Made by a program: the position numbers and the translations under genes. Below are positions 63,558 through 64,000 of a stretch of 64,000 nt of DNA, one piece after another (position 1 is the stretch's first letter; each line of letters begins with the position of its first letter). Source of the stretch: Hydrotalea sandarakina. Lineage in GTDB: Bacteria > Bacteroidota > Bacteroidia > Chitinophagales > Chitinophagaceae. The notes under the pieces are model-generated. The model was not told where the DNA came from, searched no databases, and worked only from the letters and a program-made list of their open reading frames with translations. Where the stretch lies: contig NZ_QKZV01000001.1 in assembly GCF_003254115.1 (NCBI RefSeq), positions 62,001 through 126,000 on the forward strand, read 5' to 3'.

Positions 63558-64000
63558 TTTTGGAACTCTTCTTTACGAATATTCTTTTTCTTTTGTTCTT
63601 GGCCCTGCTGCGCTTGTTGTTGCAGTACCGTAATACTAACATTTAATTCAAAACCAATTAAAAGAATTAAGGAGTTTAAGTAAATAAGTAACATAATAAT
63701 TAACACCGTGCCGATTGAGCCATATACTTTGTTGTAACTACTGAAGTGATTAACCCAAAATGAAAAGCCAATGGTTGTAAGTAACATTAAAGTTGTTGCT
63801 AAAATAGAACCGGGGGAAATTAGTGGCCATTTTTTTTGAATGGCAGGAGCAAAACGGTAAATAAAAGCAATGCCAAAAAATATAAACAATACAATAATGC
63901 CCCACCTTACGGTGTTCCACCAAGGATAAAATGTTTTCTTTTTAAAATGAAAAAACTCACGCAATAAACCTGCTAATTCGCCTTGGCCAATCAATACCAA
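63554..64000 (-). CDS. YihY/virulence factor BrkB family membrane protein (C-terminal part, truncated by the window)
   Basis: About 148 residues are visible; the N terminus lies outside the window. The remaining part has several membrane segments with the YihY C-terminal pattern (FAPAIQKKWPLISPGSILATTLML, then YNKVYGSIGTVLIIMLLIYL). The tail is Gln/Lys-rich. Family members are integral membrane proteins of uncertain function, once mislabelled RNase BN. The apparent first Met is only a TTG codon at the edge and is not the start. Confidence 0.88.
   Translation of the reverse strand: MVLIGQGELAGLLREFFHFKKKTFYPWWNTVRWGIIVLFIFFGIAFIYRFAPAIQKKWPLISPGSILATTLMLLTTIGFSFWVNHFSSYNKVYGSIGTVLIIMLLIYLNSLILLIGFELNVSITVLQQQAQQGQEQKKKNIRKEEFQN

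Noticed and set aside
1-64000. CRISPR array, insertion sequence, prophage or integrative element
   Set aside because: No direct repeat array, transposase, integrase or phage gene was recognised, and composition looks uniform across the window.

Overview
The window is a contiguous piece of an AT-rich (about one third G+C by eye) Bacteroidota chromosome, most likely from the Chitinophagaceae or a close relative. The evidence is a large type IX secretion cargo with a gliding-type C-terminal domain next to a PorP/SprF-like protein, several lineage-typical families (DUF6089, DUF3810, DUF1599 with a BT_3928-type DoxX protein, DUF2851, WbqC), a DPE2-like MalQ with two starch-binding domains, weak or absent Shine-Dalgarno sequences, and repeated matches to the Bacteroidota promoter TTG-N19-23-TAnnTTTG. 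It is gene-dense and mostly housekeeping. No insertion sequence, prophage, CRISPR array or obvious genomic island was seen.

Layout. 1-9.1 kb: an outer-membrane barrel protein, a GlcD-type FAD oxidase, PEP carboxykinase (pckA), a deoxynucleoside kinase, trpS, a DUF4010 membrane protein and an exported amidase. 9.2-16.1 kb: recG, then the 1230-residue secreted cargo protein and its adjacent PorP/SprF protein. 16.1-25.8 kb: DNA repair and topology (ogt-like, topA), an alpha/beta hydrolase, a DUF2520 dehydrogenase-like protein, a UbiA prenyltransferase, maf, DUF2851 and OsmC. 25.9-36 kb: envelope proteins, lipA, ndk, a DHH phosphoesterase, an FKBP lipoprotein, folP, DUF1599, a DoxX-like protein, a lone DppB-like permease and a CBS protein. 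36-41.6 kb: DUF721-recF, pyrR, pyrB, coaD, a thioesterase, a NUDIX hydrolase, pyrE and a secreted CxxC (HMA-like) protein. 41.6-49 kb: a LEA-2 lipoprotein, WbqC, MscS, the DUF177-rpmF-plsX cluster, DUF3810, TspO, dcd and a phosphopantetheinyl transferase. 49-54 kb: a kinase-like protein with a DUF2130 nuclease-like protein, tRNA-Leu(GAG), argS and GtrA. 54-64 kb: dnaK, an old yellow enzyme, a small orphan protein with its own promoter and terminator, a diheme cytochrome, malQ, a dipeptide epimerase, trmH, a TlpA-like thioredoxin and a truncated YihY gene.

How the genes work together. Pyrimidine and nucleotide supply recurs (pyrR, pyrB, pyrE, dcd, ndk, deoxynucleoside kinase). Central carbon is represented by pckA, the GlcD oxidase and malQ. 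Envelope and secretion are represented by the type IX cargo pair, barrels, lipoproteins and plsX. Many convergent gene pairs share a terminator hairpin or have abutting or overlapping stops. Several start codons could be refined because a promoter -7 element lies inside the longer open frame. No clear new multi-gene system was found. The best leads are a kinase-like protein paired with a DUF2130 nuclease-like protein, a 69-residue orphan with dedicated promoter and terminator, a lysine-rich tail on MalQ preceded by a perfect 11-bp dyad, and a set of promoters that lie almost on top of the start codons.
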